Origin: Bacteroidales bacterium GP3
Lineage (GTDB): Bacteria; Bacteroidota; Bacteroidia; Bacteroidales; Muribaculaceae
Assembly: GCA_001701075.1 (NCBI GenBank)
Contig: DAAK01000042.1
Location: forward strand, 1 to 13,410
Direction of reading: 5' to 3'
Length of the DNA stretch: 13,410 nucleotides
Below are positions 1 to 7,294 of this stretch, piece after piece (the stretch's first letter is position 1; each line of letters begins with the position of its first letter). Below the pieces are notes generated by a model. That model worked only from the letters and a program-made list of their open reading frames with translations. It did not search any database and was not told the origin of the DNA. The translations under genes were made by a program, and so were the position numbers.

Positions 1-684
1 GCTGAATTCCCGGCTGAAAAGGCTGGTCTTAATGTGATCATCACTGACTCTGAGGCTCCCTACCACGAGCGCAAGGTGACACTGCTCAATGGCCCGCACA
101 CCGTCCTCTCCCCTGTCAGCTATCTCAGCGGCGTCGACATCGTGCGTGATGCCTGCAACCATCCTGTGATCGGCAAATATATACATAAGGTGCAGTTTGA
201 CGAACTCATGCAGACCCTAAACCTCCCGATGGATGAACTCCAGGCTTATGGCGAAAGCGTGCTCGAACGCTTCAACAATCCTTTTGTCGACCATCAGGTG
301 ACTTCTATCATGCTCAATTCATTCCCGAAATATCAGACCCGCGATCTCCCGGGCGTGAAGACCTATCTCCAGCGCAAGGGCGAACTCCCCAAGGGTCTCG
401 TTCTCGGTCTCGCTGCCATCATTACATATTATAAAGGTGGCAAACGTGCGGATGGTGCTCCAATCCAGCCTAAGGATGACCAGAAGATCATGGATCTCCT
501 GACTGAGCTCTGGGCTACCGGCGACACCCGCAAGGTGGCTGAAGGTGTGCTTGCTGCCGACGACCTTATCTGGAAAGAACATGGAAATCTCAATGAGATT
601 CCGGGGCTTACCGACCTTGTTGTGGAATATCTCGACAGCATCCAGGATAAGGGCATGCTTGCGACTGTAGAGAGCATCCTCTAA
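1..684 (+). CDS. uxaB: Tagaturonate reductase, C-terminal part (5'-truncated by window)
   Basis: The reading frame is open from base 1 and ends with TAA at 682-684, giving the last 227 residues of a protein whose start lies upstream. The GTG at base 34 is an internal valine codon, not a start. UxaB is an NADH-dependent cytoplasmic enzyme of the long-chain mannitol dehydrogenase family that reduces D-tagaturonate to D-altronate in galacturonate breakdown. The visible part has the family's catalytic pattern Lys-x4-Asn-x2-His (K25, N30, H33 of the fragment, inside ERKVTLLNGPHT). It also has the C-terminal helical domain with the typical SIMLNSFPKYQTRDLP stretch. E. coli UxaB is about 483 residues, so roughly the N-terminal half, with the Rossmann nucleotide-binding domain, is missing. 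uxaA follows 11 nt downstream, which supports tagaturonate rather than fructuronate or mannitol as substrate. The fructuronate reductase UxuB is the main alternative. Confidence 0.9.
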   Translation, partial: AEFPAEKAGLNVIITDSEAPYHERKVTLLNGPHTVLSPVSYLSGVDIVRDACNHPVIGKYIHKVQFDELMQTLNLPMDELQAYGESVLERFNNPFVDHQVTSIMLNSFPKYQTRDLPGVKTYLQRKGELPKGLVLGLAAIITYYKGGKRADGAPIQPKDDQKIMDLLTELWATGDTRKVAEGVLAADDLIWKEHGNLNEIPGLTDLVVEYLDSIQDKGMLATVESIL

Positions 685-695
685 AATAATATAAA

Positions 696-2195
696 ATGAA
701 AGATTATATCAAGATAAACCCTTCTGACAACGTGGCAGTTGCTATTTCCGCGTTGCAGAAGGGTAATGAGGTAAATATAGATGGTGTCTCATTCTCCCTC
801 GTTTCCGATATCCCGGCAGGACATAAATTTGCCCTGAAGAATATCAAGGAGGGCGAGAATATCATCAAATATGGTTTCCCAATCGGTCATGCAAAGCATG
901 ATATCGCCCTCGGTAGTTTCCTTGACGACCATGATATCAAGACTAACCTTGAAGGGCAGCTCGACTATTCCGACGTGAAGCGTAAACCTGTGGAGAAATG
1001 CCATTGCGAGGGCGGAGAACGCACTTTCGAAGGTTTTCTCCGTAAGGATGGCCAGGCCGGTGTGCGCAACGAAATATGGGTTATCCCTACAGTCGGTTGT
1101 GTCAACGGTATTGCGAAGCAGATAGTAGATCGCCTGAATGCTGAGACTGGAGCTGAGGGTGTGGATGGCATTTTTGCTTTCCCCCACAACTATGGATGTT
1201 CGCAGCTTGGCGATGACCATGAGAATACAAAGAAGATACTCCGCGATATGGTGCTTCACCCTAACGCAGGTGGTATTCTCGTGGTTGGTCTCGGTTGCGA
1301 GAACAATCAGCCGAAGGTTTTCGAGGAATTCTGTGGCGACTACGACAAGGAGAGTGTGAAATTTATGGTTTGTCAGGAAGTGGAAGGAGACGAAGTTGAG
1401 TATGGTCTTGACATCCTCCGCTCGCTATATGAAAAGGCAAAGCAGGACAAACGCACCACTCTCCCAGCCTCAAAACTCAGGATTGGGCTCAAATGCGGTG
1501 GCAGCGACGGATTCTCCGGTATTACTGCAAATCCTCTGCTTGGTGAATTTTCTGATTTCCTATGCGATTGCCAAGGTGGAACCACGGTGCTTACCGAAGT
1601 GCCCGAAATGTTCGGTGCCGAGACTATTCTCATGCAGAGATGTGCCGATGATAAGCTTCTTGATGAGACTATCACTCTTATCAACGATTTCAAGGAATAT
1701 TTCCTTAGCCATGGCGAACCCGTAGGAGAGAATCCTTCTCCAGGAAATAAGGCCGGTGGTATCTCGACTCTCGAAGAGAAGGCTCTCGGTTGCACACAAA
1801 AGAGCGGCAAGAGCGAAGTAAAGGGTGTGCTTGCTTATGGAGAACGTATCCATAATCATGGTCTCAACCTTCTTTCTGCTCCTGGAAACGATCTGGTTGC
1901 TTCCACAGCCCTCGCAGCTTCCGGATGCCAGATTGTACTGTTCACTACAGGACGCGGCACTCCCTTCGGAACTTTCGTGCCTACTGCCAAAATCTCTACC
2001 AACAGTAATCTCGCAAGAAGAAAACCGGATTGGATCGATTTCAATGCTGGCGTTCTTGTAGAAGATGCTGATATGAAAGAAGTGGCCAAAAAATTCGCCG
2101 ACTTCGTCCTTGAGGTGGCAAGCGGAAAGAAAGTGAATTCCGAAAAAGCCGGTATCCACGAAATCTCCATCTTCAAGAATGGCGTCACCCTCTAA
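696..2195 (+). CDS. uxaA: Altronate dehydratase
   Basis: 499 residues, close to the roughly 495 of E. coli UxaA. It dehydrates D-altronate to 2-keto-3-deoxy-D-gluconate (KDG) in the cytoplasm and is a metal-dependent (Fe2+/Mn2+) lyase. An N-terminal SAF-type domain covers about residues 1-95 (for example GENIIKYGFPIGHA at 53-66). After a linker comes the large catalytic domain. Family landmarks in it are FEGFLRKDGQAGVRNE (111-126), FPHNYGCSQLGDDHE (162-176), VVGLGCENNQP (196-206), LKCGGSDGFSGITANPLLG (265-283), TEVPEMFGAE (300-309) and GRGTPFG (419-425). These include conserved cysteines and histidines likely to bind metal. The ATG at 696 is 11 nt after uxaB and puts the SAF domain at the very N-terminus, as in the family. 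The leader is A/T-rich with no Shine-Dalgarno. Both domains are complete, so this is not a split UxaA/GarD-type half protein. Confidence 0.95.
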   Translation: MKDYIKINPSDNVAVAISALQKGNEVNIDGVSFSLVSDIPAGHKFALKNIKEGENIIKYGFPIGHAKHDIALGSFLDDHDIKTNLEGQLDYSDVKRKPVEKCHCEGGERTFEGFLRKDGQAGVRNEIWVIPTVGCVNGIAKQIVDRLNAETGAEGVDGIFAFPHNYGCSQLGDDHENTKKILRDMVLHPNAGGILVVGLGCENNQPKVFEEFCGDYDKESVKFMVCQEVEGDEVEYGLDILRSLYEKAKQDKRTTLPASKLRIGLKCGGSDGFSGITANPLLGEFSDFLCDCQGGTTVLTEVPEMFGAETILMQRCADDKLLDETITLINDFKEYFLSHGEPVGENPSPGNKAGGISTLEEKALGCTQKSGKSEVKGVLAYGERIHNHGLNLLSAPGNDLVASTALAASGCQIVLFTTGRGTPFGTFVPTAKISTNSNLARRKPDWIDFNAGVLVEDADMKEVAKKFADFVLEVASGKKVNSEKAGIHEISIFKNGVTL

Positions 2196-2223
2196 TCGTT
2201 GATCATTTATCGTTAATCGTTTA
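2196..2223 (+). repeat. Heptamer tandem repeat (4 x 7 bp) in the uxaA-uxaC gap
   Basis: Directly after the uxaA stop codon there are four consecutive 7-bp units: TCGTTGA, TCATTTA, TCGTTAA and TCGTTTA. Their consensus is TCGTTDA, with one unit having A at its third base. The array fills 28 of the 41 nt between uxaA and uxaC, the widest gap among the first seven genes. Its role is unknown; it could be a slippage-derived spacer or a binding or processing site. Confidence 0.75.
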
Positions 2224-2236
2224 AATTCCATAATAT

Positions 2237-3652
2237 ATGAAACCCTTCATGGACGAAAACTTTCTGCTGCAGAATGAGACTGCGCAGAAGCTCTACCACG
2301 AGCACGCGGCCAAAATGCCGATAATCGACTATCACTGCCATCTGATTCCAAAGATGGTGGCCGACGACCATAAATTCTCTTCCATCACCGAGCTTTGGCT
2401 CGGTGGCGACCATTATAAATGGCGTGCTATGCGCAGCAATGGTGTTGATGAACGTTTCTGCACCGGCAAGGACACCACTGACTGGGAGAAATTCCAGAAA
2501 TGGGCTGAGACAGTGCCCTATACTTTCCGCAATCCCCTCTACCACTGGACACACCTTGAGCTAAAGACTGCTTTCGGCATCGATAAGCTCCTGAATCCGG
2601 AGACTGCAAAGGAGATTTTTGACGAATGTAATGATAAGCTTCGCAACGACCCGAACATGACTGCCCGCGGTCTGATGCGTCGCTACAATGTGGAGACTGT
2701 CTGCACTACCGACGACCCGGCTGATCCTCTCGAATATCACAAGCAGGTGAAAGACTCTGGCTTCGAGGTCAAGATGCTCCCGACATGGCGCCCAGATAAG
2801 GCTATGGCTGTCGATAAACCCGCTGAATATCGCGAATATATCGCAAAACTTGGTGAAGCAGCCGGAATGGAAATCCGCACTTTCAACGATCTCGTTGACG
2901 CTCTCCAGAAACGTCACGATTTCTTTGAGGAAATGGGTTGCCGTCTTTCCGACCATGGCATCGAGGAATTCTACGCTGAAGATTATACCCAGCCTGAGAT
3001 CGACGCTATTTTCGCTAAGGTGATGAATGGCGGCGAACTTACTCCTGAAGAAGTGGATAAGTTCAAGAGTGCCATGATGATAGTATTTGGAGAAATGGAT
3101 TATGAAAGCTGTTGGACACAGCAGTTCCACTATGGTGCTATCCGCGACAACAACTCCAAGATGTTCAAGCTTCTTGGCCCTGACACCGGCTTCGATTCTA
3201 TCGGCGAATTCAACACTGCCAAGAAATGTGCTAAATATCTTGATAAACTTAACAGCAACGGCAAACTCGCCAAGACCATTCTCTACAACCTTAACCCTTG
3301 CGCAAATGAAGTGATGGCCACTATGCTTGGAAACTTCCAGGATGGCAGCGTGGCTGGCAAGATTCAGCTTGGTTCCGGTTGGTGGTTCCTTGATCAGAAA
3401 GATGGCATGCAGAAGCAGATGAATGCCTTGTCGCTCCTCGGCCTTCTCAGCCGCTTCGTAGGTATGCTCACCGACAGCCGTTCATTCCTCTCCTATCCGC
3501 GTCATGAATATTTCCGCCGCACTCTCTGTAATCTCGTAGGCACCGATATCGAAAACGGTGAAATCCCCTACACAGGTTATGAAGAAAAGCGTGTCAACCA
3601 AATGATTGAAGACATTTGCTATAACAACGCTAAAAACTACTTCAAGTTCTGA
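2237..3652 (+). CDS. uxaC: Uronate (glucuronate/galacturonate) isomerase
   Basis: 471 residues; E. coli UxaC has 470. It isomerises D-galacturonate to D-tagaturonate and D-glucuronate to D-fructuronate, the first cytoplasmic step. It is a metal-dependent (beta/alpha)8 enzyme of the amidohydrolase superfamily. The N-terminus MKPFMDENFLLQ matches the family start (E. coli begins MTPFM), which supports the ATG at 2237 over the second Met at residue 5. The metal-binding His-Cys-His sits in IDYHCHL (H33, H35). Other family blocks are GDHYKWRAMRSNGV (57-70), VCTTDDPADPLEYH, GSGWWFLDQKDGM and DSRSFLSYPRHEYFRRTLC near the C-terminus. The heptamer repeat lies between uxaA and this gene. The permease gene begins 2 nt after its stop, so the two are probably translationally coupled. 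Confidence 0.96.
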   Translation: MKPFMDENFLLQNETAQKLYHEHAAKMPIIDYHCHLIPKMVADDHKFSSITELWLGGDHYKWRAMRSNGVDERFCTGKDTTDWEKFQKWAETVPYTFRNPLYHWTHLELKTAFGIDKLLNPETAKEIFDECNDKLRNDPNMTARGLMRRYNVETVCTTDDPADPLEYHKQVKDSGFEVKMLPTWRPDKAMAVDKPAEYREYIAKLGEAAGMEIRTFNDLVDALQKRHDFFEEMGCRLSDHGIEEFYAEDYTQPEIDAIFAKVMNGGELTPEEVDKFKSAMMIVFGEMDYESCWTQQFHYGAIRDNNSKMFKLLGPDTGFDSIGEFNTAKKCAKYLDKLNSNGKLAKTILYNLNPCANEVMATMLGNFQDGSVAGKIQLGSGWWFLDQKDGMQKQMNALSLLGLLSRFVGMLTDSRSFLSYPRHEYFRRTLCNLVGTDIENGEIPYTGYEEKRVNQMIEDICYNNAKNYFKF

Positions 3653-3654
3653 TT

Positions 3655-5175
3655 ATGGCACAGACATCTCCATTGGCGGCAGCAAACCAGAAGATAACCA
3701 ATTTCCGTTGGACCATATGTCTGCTGCTCTTCCTTGCCACTACGGTCAACTACATGGACCGTCAGGTGCTTTCTCTGACCTGGAAGGAGTTTATTTCTCC
3801 TGAGTTCCACTGGACTGATGCCAACTACGGTCTCATCACCGCAGTTTTCTCAATCGTCTATGCTATCGCAAACCTTATAGCAGGCCGTTTCATCGACTGG
3901 ATGGGCACAAAGAAAGGTTATCTTTGGGCTATCGGTGTATGGTCGGCCGGTGCATGTGCACACGCACTTTGCGGAATTGCCACTGAAGGATATTTAGGAG
4001 TTTTCAAGGGTATCGACATGAAGAGTGCCCATGCTCTGGTAGAAGCTTCGGGCGACATAGCAGTGCTGATTGCTACGGTGTCAGTATGGTTCTTCCTTGC
4101 AGCCAGAACAGTTCTTGCACTCGGCGAGGCCGGTAACTTCCCAGCAGCTATCAAGGTGACAGCTGAATACTTCCCGAAGCGCGACCGCGCATATGCAACC
4201 TCTATTTTCAATGCTGGTTCAGCAGTTGGCGCTCTTATCGCTCCTTTCACAATCGGCCCTCTCGCTAAGTTCTTCCAGAGCATCGGATGGGGCAACGGAT
4301 GGGAAATGGCTTTCATCGTAATCGGTGCACTCGGCTTCATATGGATGGGCTTCTGGGTGTTCCTATATAAGGAACCGGCTCAGAATCCTCGCGTCAACGA
4401 AGCTGAGCTCGCTTATATCGAGCAAGATAACGAAACTCCCGACGAGTCTGCAAAAGAAAAGGCTGAGATCGAAGACTCCGAAACCGCTACAATTCCTTTC
4501 TGGCAGTGCTTCAAATATCCTCAGACTTGGGCAGTATTCTTTGGTAAGTTCCTGACCGACGGCGTATGGTGGTTCTTCCTTTTCTGGACTCCAGCCTACA
4601 TCACCGACGTGTTCAAGCTGTCTACTTCATCCGGAGAAGGCATGATGATGATCTTCGTGCTCTATCTTATCACGATGCTATCAATCTATGGCGGCAAGCT
4701 TCCTTCCATCTTCATCGACAATGCAGCTAAGAAAGGAATTACTGTCAATCCATATGCAGCGCGTATGAAGGCTATGTTCATCTTTGCATTGTTCCCATTG
4801 CTGGCTCTTCTTGCCCAGCCTCTTAGCTCCGTTTCACAATGGGTGCCTATCATCATCATCGGTATCGCAGGTGCGGCTCACCAGTCTTGGAGTGCCAACA
4901 TATATTCTGTAGTTGGCGATATGTTCCCGAAGAGCACCATCGCTACCATCATCGGTATCGGCGGTATGGCTGGTGGTTGCGGTTCATTCCTCATCAATCT
5001 TGGTTCAGGCGTGCTTTTCGACTATGCAGCTGAGACTCAGATGTCGATGTTCAGCTTCACCGGCAAACCTGCAGGCTACTTCATTGTATTCTGCATATGC
5101 GGCGTAGCATACCTACTTGGTTGGTGCATCATGAAGCTTCTCGTGCCACGCTACAAGAAGATCGAAGTGGCTTAA
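3655..5175 (+). CDS. exuT: MFS hexuronate permease, ExuT-like
   Basis: 506 residues with about 12 hydrophobic segments; probably a proton-coupled hexuronate importer of the anion:cation symporter branch of the major facilitator superfamily, in the inner membrane. Characteristic pieces are NYMDR in TM1 (32-36), loop 2-3 motif A GRFIDWMGTKKG (77-88), GEAGNFPAAIK (158-168), YFPKRDRAYATSIFNAG (172-188) and HQSWSANIYSVVGDMFPK (409-426). The protein is longer than typical ExuT (about 430-470). Extra length lies between the third and fourth membrane segments (about residues 108-145), in an acidic/charged central cytoplasmic loop (about 240-280) and in a loop at about 456-472. No signal peptide is expected. 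The gene starts 2 nt after uxaC, and its position between the catabolic genes and the exported pectinases fits import of the released galacturonate. Glucuronate or a related sugar acid is possible, so the symbol reflects family similarity and not proven substrate. Confidence 0.87.
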   Translation: MAQTSPLAAANQKITNFRWTICLLLFLATTVNYMDRQVLSLTWKEFISPEFHWTDANYGLITAVFSIVYAIANLIAGRFIDWMGTKKGYLWAIGVWSAGACAHALCGIATEGYLGVFKGIDMKSAHALVEASGDIAVLIATVSVWFFLAARTVLALGEAGNFPAAIKVTAEYFPKRDRAYATSIFNAGSAVGALIAPFTIGPLAKFFQSIGWGNGWEMAFIVIGALGFIWMGFWVFLYKEPAQNPRVNEAELAYIEQDNETPDESAKEKAEIEDSETATIPFWQCFKYPQTWAVFFGKFLTDGVWWFFLFWTPAYITDVFKLSTSSGEGMMMIFVLYLITMLSIYGGKLPSIFIDNAAKKGITVNPYAARMKAMFIFALFPLLALLAQPLSSVSQWVPIIIIGIAGAAHQSWSANIYSVVGDMFPKSTIATIIGIGGMAGGCGSFLINLGSGVLFDYAAETQMSMFSFTGKPAGYFIVFCICGVAYLLGWCIMKLLVPRYKKIEVA

Positions 5176-5195
5176 TTAATAAGCATTTCTAAATA

Positions 5196-7289
5196 ATGAA
5201 GAAAATATCAATATTCTTACTCGCGTTGGCAGCTTTGCTGCCTGCGCGAGCTCTTGCACAAGAGCAAACCGACACCATAATCATTTGGATGGCGGGTGAC
5301 TCTACCATGGCCAACAAACCAATCGACGACGAAAAACAGGAACGCGGTTGGGGTCAGATGCTTCCCCTGATGCTTCAAGGGCCGGTCAAAGTCAGCAATC
5401 ATGCTGTCAATGGCCAAAGCTCAAAGAGCTTTATCGACAGTGGACGCTGGGATAAGATGATGGCTGAAGTGAAGAAAGGTGACTACGTCATTATCCAGTT
5501 CGGCCACAACGACGAGAAAATCAAAAGTCCTGAAAGATATTCTGCACCAGGCTCTACTTTCGATGCTAACCTCACTAAAATGGTGAAGGATGTGAAGAAA
5601 AAGGGAGCTACCCCGATTCTCATGAACTCGATTGTACGTCGAAATTTCCCAACAGAGAAGGTAGACAACACAAAAGATGTCAGCGACCATGAGGCAGGTC
5701 CGACTAAAGTCAATCCTAAAGAGGAAGGCCAGACATTAGTTGACACCCACGGCGAATATCTCGTAAGCCCACGCAATGTCGCAGACAAGCAGAAGGTGAC
5801 TTTCATTGATTTCAATGCATCTACCCACAACCTTGTGCAATATCTCGGAACAGAGAAGTCAAAGGCTCTCTACATGTGGATTCCTGCAGGCAAGTATAAA
5901 TTCTGCCCGGATGGCAAGATAGACAATACTCATCTCAATATCTATGGAGCTACAGTGATTGCACGTCTGGCTGCTGATTCTCTTGCAAAGAGAGTCCCAG
6001 GACTGGCAAAATATGTGATTTCACAGGAAAATGCCCGCGAGATGAACTATGTGGTGACTGATCTTGGTGTTTATGCAAACGATAGCACCCAACTTCAAAC
6101 TGAGGCTATCCAGAATATTATCGACATTGCCGAGGCTAATGGTGGCGGACGTATCATATTCCCTGCCGGTACCTATCTCACCGGAGCGCTCTTCTTCAAG
6201 CCTGGCACACGCCTTCACCTTGAAGCCGGCGCAAAGATTAAGGGATCTGACGATATCAACAACTTCCCACTTATTCCTTCGCGTATGGAAGGGAAAAGCA
6301 TATATTATTATGCTGCCCTTATAAATGCATACTTCGTGAAGGGTTTTGAAATAACTGGCGAAGGGACTATCGACGGAAATGGATACAACTACTGGATGGA
6401 CTTCTGGAACAACCGTGACCGTGCTGTGGCAGCAAAACGGAAATGGACAAATCTTGAGGCTCACCGTCCGAGACTCGTGTTCCTTTGGGGTTGCAACGAC
6501 CTGAAAATTTCCGGAGTGCACCTGCAGAACTCCCCTTTCTGGACCACACACCTATATATGTGTGATGATGTGTTGATTGAAAATTGCCGTATCACTGCTC
6601 CTCGTGGCGAAGTCAGGGCTCCAAGTAGCGATGCGCTCGACCTTGACGCTTGCCGCAGAGTGGTAGTCAGAAACTGCTACCTGAATTGCGACGACGATGG
6701 CGTTTGCCTTAAAGGAGGCAAAGGCGTATATTCCAACCGGACTATGGATAATGGAATCTGCGAAGACATTCTCGTTGAAAACTGCGAATTCGGAAGAAAT
6801 CTTCACGGTGTCCTCACTCTTGGCAGTGAATGTATCCATGCCAAGAATGTCACTGTAAGAAACTGCAAGGTAGACATCAACGCAGCGATCCTGCGTCTCA
6901 AGATGCGTCCTGATACCTATCAGATCTACGAGGACATAAAGATCGAGAATATCACCGGAACTTGCGGAACTGTCATGGACATGAAGCCCTGGAAACAGTT
7001 CTTTACACTTGAAGGAAGCAATGAAAAGCCTTATGGTATCGTAAGAAACATTGAAATTAAGAATGTTGATGTCAACTGCAATACCCTATGCCATATTCAA
7101 GGTAATCCAGATGATACAGTGTCGAACATTCTTTTTGAGAATGTGAAAGTTCAGGCTAAAGACCCATCAATCACTGTAGTGGCTTATCCGGAAGTTAAGT
7201 TCCGCAATGTAACTATGAATGGCAAGGCATTCTCTCAAGATGCTGAACGTCTTGACCTCCCGGAAGAAAACGAATACGACAAACTTTAA
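5196..7289 (+). CDS. Bifunctional CE12 rhamnogalacturonan acetylesterase + GH28 galacturonidase
   Basis: 697 residues with a Sec signal peptide (hydrophobic core at about 5-16, likely cut after ALA-21), so periplasmic or exported; no lipobox and no evident type IX C-terminal domain. Residues 25-270 form an SGNH/GDSL esterase of CE12 type: GDST with nucleophile S36, G73 in NGQSS, GHND with N105, and D243/H246 in DNTHLN. CE12 enzymes remove acetyl groups from galacturonate of RG-I. Residues 284-690 form a GH28 parallel beta-helix that hydrolyses galacturonate linkages. Its active-site blocks are variant: SSDALDLD (D479), CDDDGVCLKGGKG (D500/D501), NLHGVLTLGSE (H537) and RLKMRPDT (R567, K569). 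From memory, this pattern resembles GH28 proteins of Bacteroides RG-I loci more than fungal polygalacturonases. All catalytic residues look intact. The gene lies 20 nt after the permease and 5 nt before the next gene. The exact GH28 specificity (RG-I or homogalacturonan, exo or endo) is inferred. Confidence 0.9.
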   Translation: MKKISIFLLALAALLPARALAQEQTDTIIIWMAGDSTMANKPIDDEKQERGWGQMLPLMLQGPVKVSNHAVNGQSSKSFIDSGRWDKMMAEVKKGDYVIIQFGHNDEKIKSPERYSAPGSTFDANLTKMVKDVKKKGATPILMNSIVRRNFPTEKVDNTKDVSDHEAGPTKVNPKEEGQTLVDTHGEYLVSPRNVADKQKVTFIDFNASTHNLVQYLGTEKSKALYMWIPAGKYKFCPDGKIDNTHLNIYGATVIARLAADSLAKRVPGLAKYVISQENAREMNYVVTDLGVYANDSTQLQTEAIQNIIDIAEANGGGRIIFPAGTYLTGALFFKPGTRLHLEAGAKIKGSDDINNFPLIPSRMEGKSIYYYAALINAYFVKGFEITGEGTIDGNGYNYWMDFWNNRDRAVAAKRKWTNLEAHRPRLVFLWGCNDLKISGVHLQNSPFWTTHLYMCDDVLIENCRITAPRGEVRAPSSDALDLDACRRVVVRNCYLNCDDDGVCLKGGKGVYSNRTMDNGICEDILVENCEFGRNLHGVLTLGSECIHAKNVTVRNCKVDINAAILRLKMRPDTYQIYEDIKIENITGTCGTVMDMKPWKQFFTLEGSNEKPYGIVRNIEIKNVDVNCNTLCHIQGNPDDTVSNILFENVKVQAKDPSITVVAYPEVKFRNVTMNGKAFSQDAERLDLPEENEYDKL

Positions 7290-7294
7290 TAAAT

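Noticed and set aside
34..36. GTG as the start of the first gene
   Set aside because: The frame is open and homologous in character upstream to base 1 (EFPAEKAGLN), and the encoded segment is mid-protein for UxaB. The GTG encodes an internal valine.
3606..3803. A 65-codon frame overlapping the uxaC-exuT junction
   Set aside because: It overlaps two well-supported genes in another frame, has no recognisable features, and is explained as a shadow.
6544..6565. Short CACACA/TGTGTG inverted repeat inside the CE12-GH28 gene
   Set aside because: It has only six pairs, simple-sequence composition and lies deep in coding sequence, so it is likely chance.
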